A stretch of 64,000 nt of DNA from Schizochytrium sp. TIO01 (lineage: Eukaryota > Sar > Bigyra > Thraustochytrida > Thraustochytriidae): positions 1,005,148-1,069,147 of the forward strand of contig SMSO01000014.1 in the NCBI GenBank assembly GCA_004764695.1. Direction: 5' to 3'. Positions 1-10,185 of the stretch are shown one piece after another. Numbering within the stretch: position 1 is the first letter of the stretch; every line of letters starts with the position of its first letter. A program made the position numbers and the translations under genes. Below the pieces are notes generated by a model, which saw nothing but the letters and a program-made list of their open reading frames with translations, was not told the DNA's origin and made no database searches.

Positions 1-2629
1 AAAGGGTCGAGCGCAATATCTTTAATAATTTAATTTTGTAGGCAATTGCACCGAGTACTAACGTCGTAGGGCAGCTTCCACAGTCTTTAAGAGTCTGAAC
101 CTCTTCAAATTGACCCCAACTTTGACATCAAACCTATCATAGAACACACAAGAGTGTTGAGCACACATGTTTGCGCTCTTAGAACGGCATGTAGCTCCAC
201 AGGAAGAGAAGTAAGAAGAAGGTACACTCAAAGAAGAAGCCGAAGATAGACTCTTTCCCGTAATATTTTTTATTTTATTTTAAAATAAGTTATACCTTTT
301 TTAAAAACAACATCATTTATAAATTTTAAAAAGTTAGAATAACTTGAGGCTGTGAGGCTTCAGAATTTAACTTCAATGTGCACCAATGCAACTTCAACTT
401 CATATTTTAAAATGTAGTAACCTGCAACAGATGTAAGAGATCATTCTGGTCGGAACATTCCTACGGACTGTTTCTGCTTCGAAAGAAAAAAGGAAAAAGA
501 AAAAAATGAAAAAGAAGAAGAAGAATGCCATTTTCTATCTTCTACAATCGCAACCTTACAAAACGCCAAAAAAGTTTGGAGCAACATTTGCTTCTCTCCA
601 CTTGCCTCCGGGTGTGCTCTTCAAATGCCAAGTCATTCAGCCAGGCACTTGTCCATCCATTCAGCCCGGCTAGTTCTGAAATCGCCCTGTCCAGATCAAT
701 ACGTGCATGCAGAGTGGGCTGAGCCGAGCTGAGCTGAGCTGGGCTGAGCGAGCCACGCTGCACGGGCACTTTAATCTTGCATCCTTGCCCTGCGACCAAC
801 GCTTCATGCAAACTTGCAGCGCGTTTTCAGGCACGCGAGGGCCACCGCGCTCAATGAGCTTCCAATAATCGAATCTTCGTATTAGGAGTTTGTTCTCCGT
901 CTGCGAATCGATGAATAGATGGGTAAGTATGTTGTAAGCCTCTGCGTGCCTCACGTCCATCCATCCCCGACCCAATCCTCCCTCGGCCTAAAGGTCGAGC
1001 TTCTTTCATAAGGAATAACAATGTCGAAATTATATCGCAGTGACTGCACGCGCTGCGAGCTCGCGAATAGTGATAAGGTCTGCGGTATCTATGAGGCTAA
1101 AATCAGCGACGAGGTTCATCATCGAATTCGTTACTCTGAAGAGACAAAGCTGATGAAGCAGACTTTTGGTGGCCTTCCTGCACTAGTAAGGGCGTTTTGA
1201 GCGAACTTGAACGCTTTAAACGGCTGTGGACTCTTTATAAATCAAGGAAAGTCCCAACCTTCGCGTGAGAGAGTGTACCAGGAAACTACACTGGGGTATT
1301 GAATGCTCATTTTGAGAAAAGTGACTTACCTGCGTACAGCTGAAAGGAGGATCACAACTGTTGAAGTTTCGCATTGCCTTGGAGAGGCAAAAGACAAACT
1401 TTGGAGGGGAGCGTTCTATATTAAAACCAGAAGAGAGGAGAATAATGTCAGCTGAAAACTTGCTCGCACACATAGCAAGATCTAAGGGTGTCTAGAAGCC
1501 CTAAGTCCACTCATCCTGAACCAGAGCCGGGCGCTAGCCTATGCAGCACGCCTTATGCAGCTCGCTTCATTCGGTGCAAGTTTCTACGGCCCGTCTCGGT
1601 TTTGTAAATTGAAAACTTTCTTTTGTAATTTTAGAATAGAAGAAAGTCTGAACAGCTAGACTGTTCCATGGATGAGGCATTCAAGCAAGCCATTTGTGCA
1701 AACAACAAATAGCTGAAAACCCGAGTCAAGGGTGGCTGCGGAGAGGAGATACGCTGGTGCAGGGAAACGATTTGGGGTGTCTTGCAATTTTTCATCCTAC
1801 TTATTTATTTCTTATTTTTCTAATTTTAAAAAATAATGTAAATATATAAAACATTTATTTTTTATTCATTATTTAAAGTTTGTGGGGCTTTAAATAAGCA
1901 AACAAACACACCTTATATTTTAAACCAATCATGAAACTAACTCTTAAAATAGCCATTGTCCCGGCTAGGCCTTTTGATTGCACCAATGCTTCCCGTTCCA
2001 ACTATCGACATTGAGATTCTCTTGCATTTATTCGAAGCAAGCATCATTTAGTGATTCATTACCGAAGGATATTGGTTTTGGAGTCGTTGGTATCAGATGT
2101 TGAAACTATTTCATGATCAGCCAAGCAACTTCAGAAACACTGCCCAAAACTGTCAATGGACCAAACTGAGACACCGAATAGACCTTTGAGTGGGGTGCGG
2201 ATAGAAGATGCAGGATGGTTGGTCATGAAGCAAATTTGGACAACCTGGTGCTGGAATATCTCCATCTGATGCAAGGCACACAAATAGTCGCATCTTTCGT
2301 TTTTACAAAAAATTGTATTATGATTATAATGAAATGTAAAAATAACAGAGAGTCTTGGACAAATATTAACTGACTCATATATTTCCACAAAGCTGCTCGA
2401 GAGCATTTTAATTGTCAAAAGAGTAAACGATTTAAATATGTCAACATCCACTCCCCGTATTCCTCACTTGATCATAATAATCTCTCATGCTTGAGAGGAA
2501 ACGAAAGTGAACACATAAATGAAATTGCTAAGAGCCTCATACTCTCGTACGTTTCTCTAATATACTTAATTCAAATAGCGCTACTTTGGTTCAGAAAACA
2601 AAAGCAAAGCAAAAATCAAATTCAAAATT
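1..2629. other. Intergenic region without a supported gene
   Basis: No reading frame here resembles a known protein. A short frame at 1021-1200 (59 codons, with a CxxC near its start) is too small and compositionally unremarkable to call. The stretch contains AT-rich blocks (about 260-330 and 1800-1880) and a short run of GAGCT-like pentamers around 717-750. I see no RNA gene. Confidence 0.6.
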
Positions 2630-2740
2630 AAAACTAAAACTAAAACCAAAACCAAAACCAAAACCAAAACCAAAACCAAAACCAAAACCAAAACCAAAAC
2701 CAAAACCAAAACCAAACCAAAACCAAAACCAAAACCAAAA
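2630..2740. repeat. (AAAACC)n hexanucleotide array upstream of the phosphate transporter
   Basis: About 18 near-perfect copies of AAAACC. The first few copies read AAAACT, and one copy is shortened by a base near 2712-2718. The array ends about 57 bases before the transporter ATG, so it lies in the promoter or 5' leader. It is strongly strand-asymmetric, with no G on the plus strand. A role in regulation is inference only. Confidence 0.9.
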
Positions 2741-2797
2741 TCAACTTATCAAAAGTTGAAATTAGCATACTAGATTGCACTTTATTACCACCGAAGG

Positions 2798-4478
2798 ATG
2801 CAGATGCCGCATTTCACACCCAAGGGCTTAGCCCTTGGCTTTGGCCTTTTTGTTGGCATTCTCTTCTTTCTCTATTGGTTCCTCGTTGGTCTCGCTCTTC
2901 TCGGTGATGCATTTAAGATCATCGCAGGAGCTTCCTCGGGATCTCTCTTCAGTGCTGTATCGAACCCAATTGCTGGCCTTATGGTTGGTATTCTCTGCAC
3001 TGTCCTCGTTCAGTCATCCTCCACCACCACCTCGATCATTGTCGCAGCTGCTGGATCTGGAGTCCTTCCCGTCTCCACTGGTATCCCGATGGTCTTCGGT
3101 GCTAACATCGGTACCTCCGTCACCAACACTTTAGTTTCTCTTGGTTTTGTCGGTGACCGTGAGCAGTACCGTCGCGGCTTCTCTGGCGCCACCGTCCACG
3201 ATATGTTCAACTACATGAACGTCATCTTTTGGCTTCCCCTCGAGTCCATCTCTTCTGCTATCAATGGTGGCAACGGTGGTGTGCTTTACTTACTAACCTA
3301 CGAGATTGCCAAGTCCTTTACTGCTTGTGAGGGCGAGTGCGAGGACTGGGAGGGCCCTCTTAAGGTTATCACATCCGCCATCTCCAAGAAGATTATCAGT
3401 GTTGACAAGGATGTTATCAAGGATTTCGCTTACGGCAAGCCTTCCATCGATCTTTGCAAGGACTTCCTTTGTACTAGCCAGTACAACTCTGACACCAACA
3501 CTTGCCACAACCACAAGTTCCACCAGAAGCGTTGCGCCACCTCCGAATATGCTGTTGTCGGTCACTGTAACGAGTTCGGCAACAACACCAAGGCCAAGGC
3601 CGAGTTCAACTACTGCATTCGTGACTCACTCAATGTGTCTATCTCCGATATCACCGTCGACCAGGATGCCCTCTCTGGCGCTCTTGAGCACTTCAATACC
3701 TACAAGATCAACAAGGCTGGTGCCTTCTATGATGCTGGTATGAAGCAATCTGCCGCCGGCTGGGTCGCTCTTCTTTTGTCTCTTACAATGCTCATTGGAT
3801 CTCTTCTCTGCATGGTCAAGCTTCTCGGAATTGCAATCCGTGGTGCTGCTGAGGATGTGCTCAAGAAGGCTCTCAACATGAACGGCTACCTCGCGATTAT
3901 CGTTGGCTGTGGTGTGACAATGTTTGTGCAGTCATCTTCGATCACAACCTCGACTTTGACTCCTCTGGTTGCTATGGGTACCTTGACTTTGGAGGGTATG
4001 CTTCCGTTGACTTTGGGTGCCAACATTGGAACTACGTTGACCGGTGTTTTGGCATCGTTGGTGGGCTCCTCGGCTGATGGATTTCAGCTTGCGATGTGCC
4101 ACGTATTTTTCAACGTGTTTGGTGTTCTGATGTTTTATCCTATTCCTCGGGTCCGTGCAATCCCTATCAACGCAGCGCGTCATTTGGGTGATCTTGCTGC
4201 TACGTTCAAGGCCTTCCCTGTGTTTTACATCATCATGTTGTTCTTGGTATATCCCGGGCTTCTTCCTTGCCATTAGCATTGCTTACGATGCTAAGAATGC
4301 TGGAGGTATTGCTGGTGGTACTATTGCCATCATTGCTTTTATTGCAATTCACGTTGGATTCTTCTGGTGGTACCTGCGTCGTGGAGGCAAGCAGGTTTTA
4401 GTCAGCCGCTTTGGTTTTGATGAAGATAAAGATGGTGCCAAGGTTGATGATTCTCTGGCTCATCGGTACAGCCTCTAA
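2798..4478 (+). CDS. Na+/phosphate cotransporter (SLC34/NptA type), frameshifted near the 3' end
   Basis: This membrane protein would import inorganic phosphate with Na+. The first frame (2798-4276) has the two inverted family repeats, each with a QSSS motif (residues 72-75 and 378-381) followed by Thr/Ser-rich and GANIGT segments. Between them is a large hydrophilic, Cys-rich loop (about residues 190-300), as in SLC34 proteins. The start is the first ATG after an in-frame TAG at 2771. The frame ends at 4276 in a short unrelated tail after residues VYPG. The +1 frame from 4260 to 4478 carries on with FFLAIS, a last membrane helix ending GFFWWYL, and a charged C-terminus. Skipping one base near 4253-4260 (cccgggc) joins them into a protein of about 559 residues. 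A 30-base GT-AG segment there does not restore the frame, so an intron does not explain it. A sequencing error, allelic indel or real truncation remain possible. An AATAAA lies at 4677. Confidence 0.9.
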
Positions 4479-5672
4479 GTTTTCATTTCGTAGTATCTTC
4501 TGTTTAAACTTTCTGTGATTTGTTCAACCTAACTCTTCGTAGGGGAATGTGCATTTTTTTTCTACATGTTCACTCATCTTTAGTTGTTATTGCTTCGTCC
4601 AGCGTTGCGTTTACAATGATTGTTTCTGGCGTGAATGAGTTTACCTTCCCTTCGTACCAACACTTTTTAGTCCTTAAATAAAATATAATAATCTGCTGTT
4701 GCTAATTGAGACTACCTACTTGGAAATATGGAGATTGTGTGAATATTCTCAGCTCAATGCCTTGTGAAGAATCTTGTATCACACACTAAATAATGTTTTC
4801 ATTATGAATCTTGAAGCAAAATTTACGTATTCTGTTGCCGCCAATGGCAGGTGCTTTTTTGAGATCCTAATTTTTATCCCCTTTCACCTCGCTTGATGCA
4901 AGCAAGTTTTCCTGCTAGAATTTAGCCTATAGCTGTTTATAGGCTGTCGGTTTCCATGTTTTGGTTGTCCTCCCACTCATTCTCTCAACCACTGCCCATA
5001 CCAATCTTGAAACACATCATTCGGAGGTATTTCAACTGCGTGATCTGGTTCCTTTTCTGTACCTTTTGCACTTTACGGTTCTCCTGTTACATTTTTTCAT
5101 CATAAAATTCTCTCAAATAAACTTGAAGTTCTTATTATGCTCTGTAATCCCATGCGCTCTCCCATCGTCTCCTCACCGCGTTCTCCTTATGACACATATT
5201 CTAACTTTTCCTCTAGCTAGTTTCATAAAGGTCTCTCATGACTTTATCAAAACACCTTAAAATGTTAAGGTGCATCAGCGACCATCAGCGAAGCTTCTCG
5301 TTTGAGATTAGGCGGGTAAAGTGAACTAGAGAGAACTGCCTAGCTATACATAGGACTCTACTAAGAGATTTTGTTCCACAGTAGCAAGTTAATGTTTTGC
5401 GTTTATGGCATTAAATAGAGTGAAGCAAATTATATTTTACTATACAGAAACTGGTTTCTAAGTAGGTTATAGCCCAGCAAATAGACTTATCAGAAGAATA
5501 GATAGATAGACAGACAGACGGATAGAGAAGATAAAAGAGAAGTAAAGTCTCAACGATCGAAGTCGAGTGCGCGAAGGTACTTTGCGAGGACCTAACGCGA
5601 GGAGCAACGTGGCTGGAGCTACATTCTTTTCATATTCGCTTACGATAGACCATTTGACAACTACAGAGCAAA
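4479..5672. other. Intergenic region between transporter and proteasome genes
   Basis: This holds the transporter 3' flank (AATAAA at 4677-4682, about 200 bases after the stop) and the upstream region of the proteasome gene. A short GATA/GACA run lies at about 5495-5525. The small reading frames have no recognisable content. Confidence 0.5.
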
Positions 5673-6908
5673 ATGAGGTACGTGGCAACACTCAGCACGT
5701 GGAGATGGCCGAAGATGGGATGCTGACCAAGGCTCTATAGACACCGCTCTATCCGCTTTGGATCAGCCTGCGCCAAGGTGATCTAAACGCATGAATACAA
5801 ACATCAATCGGGTTTCGGCAGATGCGAGATCACTGATCCTCTGTTTACAGCGAGTGAGGCAGGGGAAGCTCCAAACGGCCCTGCAAGGCGAATTCGTTCC
5901 GATGCTTCCTTTGGATTCCTTCTGTGAGGAAGATGAATATCAACGCTGTCGTGATGATCCTTTGGTGTTCCCGGGCAATTAAGGCAAAACACTTTATGCG
6001 GTGGGACATGGTATGGCATGGTTTATGTAGACTTGAAAACTAACACCTTTTACTTGGATGATCTGGGATTTGACGGTTTGATATAATTTTCTTCGCTTTG
6101 GTGACGATAATGACGTATCAATATTGGTTCTTGTTGCATACCCGGTTTGTTGGGGATTCAAATTTGCAGCTACGATCGTGCATTGACTATCTTCTCGCCT
6201 GATGGCCATCTCTTTCAGGTCGAGTACGCTATGGAGGCTGTGCGCAAGGGCGCCTCTGTCGTCGGTGTTCGTGGCAAGGAGTGCGTGATTCTCGCCGTGG
6301 AAAAGCACGCTGCAGCCAAACTTCAGGACACCCGAACTGTGCGCAAGATTGCTAAACTTGACAGCCATATTATGGTTGCTTTTGCTGGTCTTACTGCTGA
6401 TGCCCGTGTCCTCGTGAACCGTGCTCGTGTTGAAGCCCAGAGCTACCGTCTCACTGTCGAGGACGCACCCACTGTAGAGTACGTATCTCGCTGGATTGCT
6501 GGAGTGCAGCAGCGTTACACTCAGCGTGGTGGAGTTCGCCCCTTTGGAGTTTCATCTCTCATCGCAGGATTTGACCCTGATGGCACCCCACAACTCTTCA
6601 AGGCAGAGCCTTCGGGCGTGTATTCCAAGTGGAAGGCGGCAACCACAGGCAAGGGAGAGAAAACAATCAAGGAATATCTTGAGAGCGCATACGAGCCCGA
6701 TCTTGACGATGACCAGGCTGTCAAGCTTGCTGTTCGTGCACTCCTCGACGTTGTTGATGGCGGAGCAAAGAACATTGAGGTTGTTGTTCTCACTGCTGGA
6801 GCTCCTGCAGAGACATTGTCTGATGATCGCCTCAGTGCCCTTGCCGAAATTATTGAGAAGGAGAAGGAAGAGGAAGCCAAGAGGAAGAAGGAGGAGGCCC
6901 AGAGCTAA
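5673..6908 (+). CDS. 20S proteasome subunit alpha type-7 (alpha-4), two exons
   Basis: This is a structural subunit of the outer alpha ring of the 20S core particle, acting in ATP/ubiquitin-dependent protein turnover in cytosol and nucleus. Exon 2 (6170-6908) encodes the alpha-subunit signature YDRALTIFSPDGHLFQVEYA, the RARVEAQS and QRYTQRGGVRPFG segments typical of alpha-4, and a Lys/Glu-rich C-terminal helix. The open frame has no ATG before YDR, and a splice acceptor (tttgcag) ends at 6169. The best first exon is ATGAG at 5673-5677, followed by GTACGT. Splicing out 5678-6169 gives M-S-Y-D-R, the usual start of this subunit, and 247 residues, close to the 248 of human PSMA7. The alternative donor at 6021 (giving M-A-C-Y-D) has a weaker GTTTAT site. 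Family assignment is near certain; the exon 1 choice is inferred. Confidence 0.93.
5678..6169 (+). other. Predicted intron 1 of the proteasome alpha-4 gene
   Basis: This 492-base segment starts GTACGT and ends TTTGCAG. It interrupts the second codon (AG|C, Ser2). It contains no convincing gene; the small frames inside it (for example 5791-5982) look like chance. Its large size next to a five-base coding exon is unusual. Confidence 0.7.
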
Positions 6909-7410
6909 GTTATATTAACGCCGCTCTCTCGACATGCCCTCACGAGTCTTGAGACAATGTCCTTTGTTCATTGTCCCTCAAGTGTTTCATTGATTAACCT
7001 AATCCACACCATAACAACTAGGCTACTACATACATACATACAACCCATAACACCCATACAACATCAAGTAATTCAACGACCTCCCCTACATGAGTAAAAC
7101 AAAATGCAAAAAAACCATAAGCACGATCTTTTAATCAAGATTTTCTTTTCACTTTTCATAAGTTGCTGCAACTCACTTTCTATTCAACTTTCTTAGTATA
7201 CATGCATTCGTGCTCTTGTAGTTCTATTCTGAAAAAAGCTTCATCGCTAGGCAGGTAGGTAGGTACCTACTCCACATTCTTCTTGCTCTAAATATTGTTC
7301 TCACAATCATTTGTAGGTATTACCTAGTCAGTGCTAATAGTAATATATGTTGAAGTGAAGACAAACCTCGAATTAACTTTTCGATCACAGATCATTGCTG
7401 CGCGGCATGG
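6909..7410. other. Intergenic region between proteasome and NYN genes
   Basis: About 500 bases of AT-leaning DNA with short TACA and AGGT tetranucleotide runs (about 7024-7043 and 7253-7268). It must hold the 3' end of the proteasome transcript and the promoter of the next gene. No motif stands out. Confidence 0.5.
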
Positions 7411-9972
7411 ATGACTCCAGACACGCAGGACTCTGAAGCGGCCGTAAACCACAATGATAGGCAAGGAGAAGATGTAACTTTCTTCTCAGAGGTCAGTGTA
7501 ACCTGGCAGCAAGAGTGGACACTCGAAAATGAAGACGAGCAAGATCACCAGCTTAGTCACTCCGAGAAGGAGCCAGGCTTGCATTTTACCCCTTGGCAAA
7601 ACGATGGTCTGCAAACAAACCGCAATACTGCAGTGAATGGAGTATCAAGCATTATGTTATCTAGTTTAAGTCACGATGGAGTCGATAGAGAAAACACGGA
7701 CCTTGCAAGCCAAAATGCAGATCTGAATGGTGTTGCTAATAGTGCCAGTGCTGACGACGCTTCTTTGGAAGATGTTGATGATGATGACAGTATCTACGAT
7801 GGAAATGAAACCTACGGAGAAAAAGACGAAGATGAGTCTTCTCGTTTGGAAAAAATTCGCCAGGATTTGGCTGCGAAAGCTAGCGTATTGAGGCGAGAAA
7901 GAATTCGCCAACGCGCGGACCACCAACTTGACCATTTGAATAAAGAAGAAGATTCATCAGCGCAAGATACATCGATTGCTCAGTTGCTTCGTCGGTTTCG
8001 TCAAGGCGACCCTGCAGATCGTAAGGATCGAAGTAATGTCGAAAGCTTGTTTTGGTGGTCACGGGGAAACGAAGATGGAACGCCACGACAACGTGAAAGC
8101 CCTCGCACCCTAGATCATTACTTTCAAAGCACCAAGATGCCTGCAAATTCAAAGACATCGTCCGAGCCACCTGGCGTTTCTCTTGGATCGCCCATTCGTC
8201 AAACACTTCAGCACGAAAATAACATCCATGCGAAATCACTGAGTCATGTAAAAGACAAAGATTCTCTAGTCGACGTCAACAAGCATGGCAGATCCTTGAA
8301 TAAAACTTCCAGCCGAGGTCGCAGGCTACATGATGTTTCGAATAGCTCAGGCGAGGATGAAAGTGATTTTCTAAATAGATCAATGGAAATTGCTACACAA
8401 ACACAAACTAATGTAGTAGAGTCCGCCGTAATGACCAGCCCATCGTTACTACAAAGTCCACAAAGCTTTCTTAATGGTACTCGGCGAGAAAAACTTATTC
8501 AAACAACTCGACCAAAGCGTGTCCGGGTACTTTGGGACATCGAAAACGTGCAAGTGCCTCATAATTTGCCTACTTTCGAGGTTGCACGAGCTCTCCATCA
8601 GAAGTCGACTGATTTGGCGCTCGATTTGTGGGGAGACGATGCAGCTAGTATGATAGGCGGCCCCCAGTGTCGTGTTTATTGCTTTCATGACCCATTTAAG
8701 CGTACACTTAACTTGGTAGAGCGTAAGGAATTAGTATCGGCTTTCGTTACCCTAGTAGACATTGGGAAGGACAAGGCAGGGATGGCAGATCTCTTAATTG
8801 TGCAAGAACTGAATATGATTATGCAGGACTTTGCTGCGTCTGAGGTTCTAATTGTACTTGTCAGCAGCGATACGGATTTTGTACCTGCGATTCAAAATGC
8901 TGCCCTGCAAGGATATAATATTGCTTGCATTGGTTCCTTTCGTGACTCAAAAAGCACAGCATTCAGAGTTTATCGTGAATTTGCTTGGAAGTTACTTGAT
9001 TGGCATTCCATAATTGCGGATGTAGAGCAACGCTCACCTGTAAAGGGACAGGTCAAATCTGAGCCTCGTGGAAAGCCTCCCCGCCCACGCAATGGTCACA
9101 AAAAATCTCGTTCAAATAGCAACCGTTCTTCTTCTTCACAACCAAATGAGTCGCGTAGACGCTCTGGTTCAACAGCATCTGCTGAGCAAAACAAATCGAA
9201 ACCTTCAGTGAATGGGCAGCTTCAGGGTTCTGTCCAGACTAGTAACGGAGTTGAAACCCCGTCTAAAGGCGAGAAGACTCATAATTTACCTCTTGCTCAA
9301 TCTCAACTTAATCTTGATATTCACAAACAAAACTCAGTAAAAACAAACACAAAAGGTTCGCCTACGGGTGCCGAGCATGTCATCAGCATAAGCACCAACA
9401 CAGATCGGACTGCCTGCACTGAAGAACCAACTTCTGAAAAATCTGCACCAGAACGTTTAAGTCCCAAGAGAAAGACTGATCAAGTCATCTTGGGAGGGGA
9501 GCACCAACATCCTAATCCAACCACACCAAGATGTCAGCCAAATAAACCAATCATGCCGTTGTCTGAGAATTTGCAGGCGCCGGACAATTCTGTAGATGTG
9601 GGCAAGTCAGATCATAGTAAGGCAGATAAGTCTACGGAGGCGCAAGGAAAAAAAATCCAGCATATCGAAGTGAACACTGATCAATCCACACCCAATAATG
9701 AAGAACGTGTCCGTAAGGAGTCCGTGCTGCAACTCCGGAGCGAGCTAATAAAGCGCCTTCAGCTTAGCGAGCCGCGACCATCAACCTCTTCGCGATATGC
9801 GTCGATATCTACTGCGCCAAAGGCTTTGACTCCAGGGCCATCCTCGAAAGGCAGTTTGTGGCTTCCCACTCGAGAGGAGCGCGTAGCCGAGGATGCAGTC
9901 TTTGCACAGATTCGATCTCTTCAGCAGCGCATTGAACAAGAACTTGCAGGCATCAAAGCTTTACGCGATTGA
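7411..9972 (+). CDS. NYN-domain (PIN-like) protein, MARF1/LabA-type nuclease domain with disordered flanks
   Basis: 853 residues. A central NYN domain spans about 368-545. It opens with VLWDIENV (Asp376, Asn379), continues with KAGMADLLI (Asp460), and has VSSDTDF (Asp487, Asp489). These conserved acidic residues form the metal-binding site of PIN-like RNases, so RNA cleavage is the likely activity. The roughly 370 residues before it are acidic and low in complexity, with a charged helical stretch around 145-200. The roughly 250 residues after it are Ser/Lys/Asn-rich and probably disordered. A short helix closes the C-terminus (about 825-853, Leu/Gln/Glu-rich). No LOTUS/OST-HTH or RRM repeats of animal MARF1 were seen. 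The gene is intact and single-exon, and converges on the lipase gene 213 bases downstream. Substrate and partners cannot be read from the sequence. Confidence 0.85.
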   Translation: MTPDTQDSEAAVNHNDRQGEDVTFFSEVSVTWQQEWTLENEDEQDHQLSHSEKEPGLHFTPWQNDGLQTNRNTAVNGVSSIMLSSLSHDGVDRENTDLASQNADLNGVANSASADDASLEDVDDDDSIYDGNETYGEKDEDESSRLEKIRQDLAAKASVLRRERIRQRADHQLDHLNKEEDSSAQDTSIAQLLRRFRQGDPADRKDRSNVESLFWWSRGNEDGTPRQRESPRTLDHYFQSTKMPANSKTSSEPPGVSLGSPIRQTLQHENNIHAKSLSHVKDKDSLVDVNKHGRSLNKTSSRGRRLHDVSNSSGEDESDFLNRSMEIATQTQTNVVESAVMTSPSLLQSPQSFLNGTRREKLIQTTRPKRVRVLWDIENVQVPHNLPTFEVARALHQKSTDLALDLWGDDAASMIGGPQCRVYCFHDPFKRTLNLVERKELVSAFVTLVDIGKDKAGMADLLIVQELNMIMQDFAASEVLIVLVSSDTDFVPAIQNAALQGYNIACIGSFRDSKSTAFRVYREFAWKLLDWHSIIADVEQRSPVKGQVKSEPRGKPPRPRNGHKKSRSNSNRSSSSQPNESRRRSGSTASAEQNKSKPSVNGQLQGSVQTSNGVETPSKGEKTHNLPLAQSQLNLDIHKQNSVKTNTKGSPTGAEHVISISTNTDRTACTEEPTSEKSAPERLSPKRKTDQVILGGEHQHPNPTTPRCQPNKPIMPLSENLQAPDNSVDVGKSDHSKADKSTEAQGKKIQHIEVNTDQSTPNNEERVRKESVLQLRSELIKRLQLSEPRPSTSSRYASISTAPKALTPGPSSKGSLWLPTREERVAEDAVFAQIRSLQQRIEQELAGIKALRD

Positions 9973-10185
9973 CCAGCTATTTAATTACATGTTCACAACG
10001 GCATTTTTGATCAGTTTTGAAAGAACTCCATAATCGTCCTTCAATGTATTTGAAAGATATACAGTCAGTAACTCGCTTAGGTCGAAAAACAACTTATATA
10101 TAGATAGATATTCTTATGATATTGACATTGAAACAAAACAACCGAGGCCGCGTTAGAACGTCATGGATCGTGTAAAGCTCTCGAT

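Noticed and set aside
1021-1200. 59-codon frame with CxxC motif
   Set aside because: It is too short, has no homologue I recognise, and is within chance expectation.
2630-2740. Interstitial telomere-like repeat
   Set aside because: AAAACC (GGTTTT) is not a telomere unit typical of the likely lineage, and the array lies between normal sequence.
4246-4277. A 30-base GT-AG intron as explanation of the transporter frame break
   Set aside because: Its length is a multiple of three, so removal keeps the wrong frame and leads to a stop soon after.
6013-6169. Alternative first exon ATGGCATG at 6013 for the proteasome gene
   Set aside because: The donor GTTTAT is weak and the resulting M-A-C-Y-D is less like the conserved M-S-Y-D-R, so the 5673 exon is preferred.
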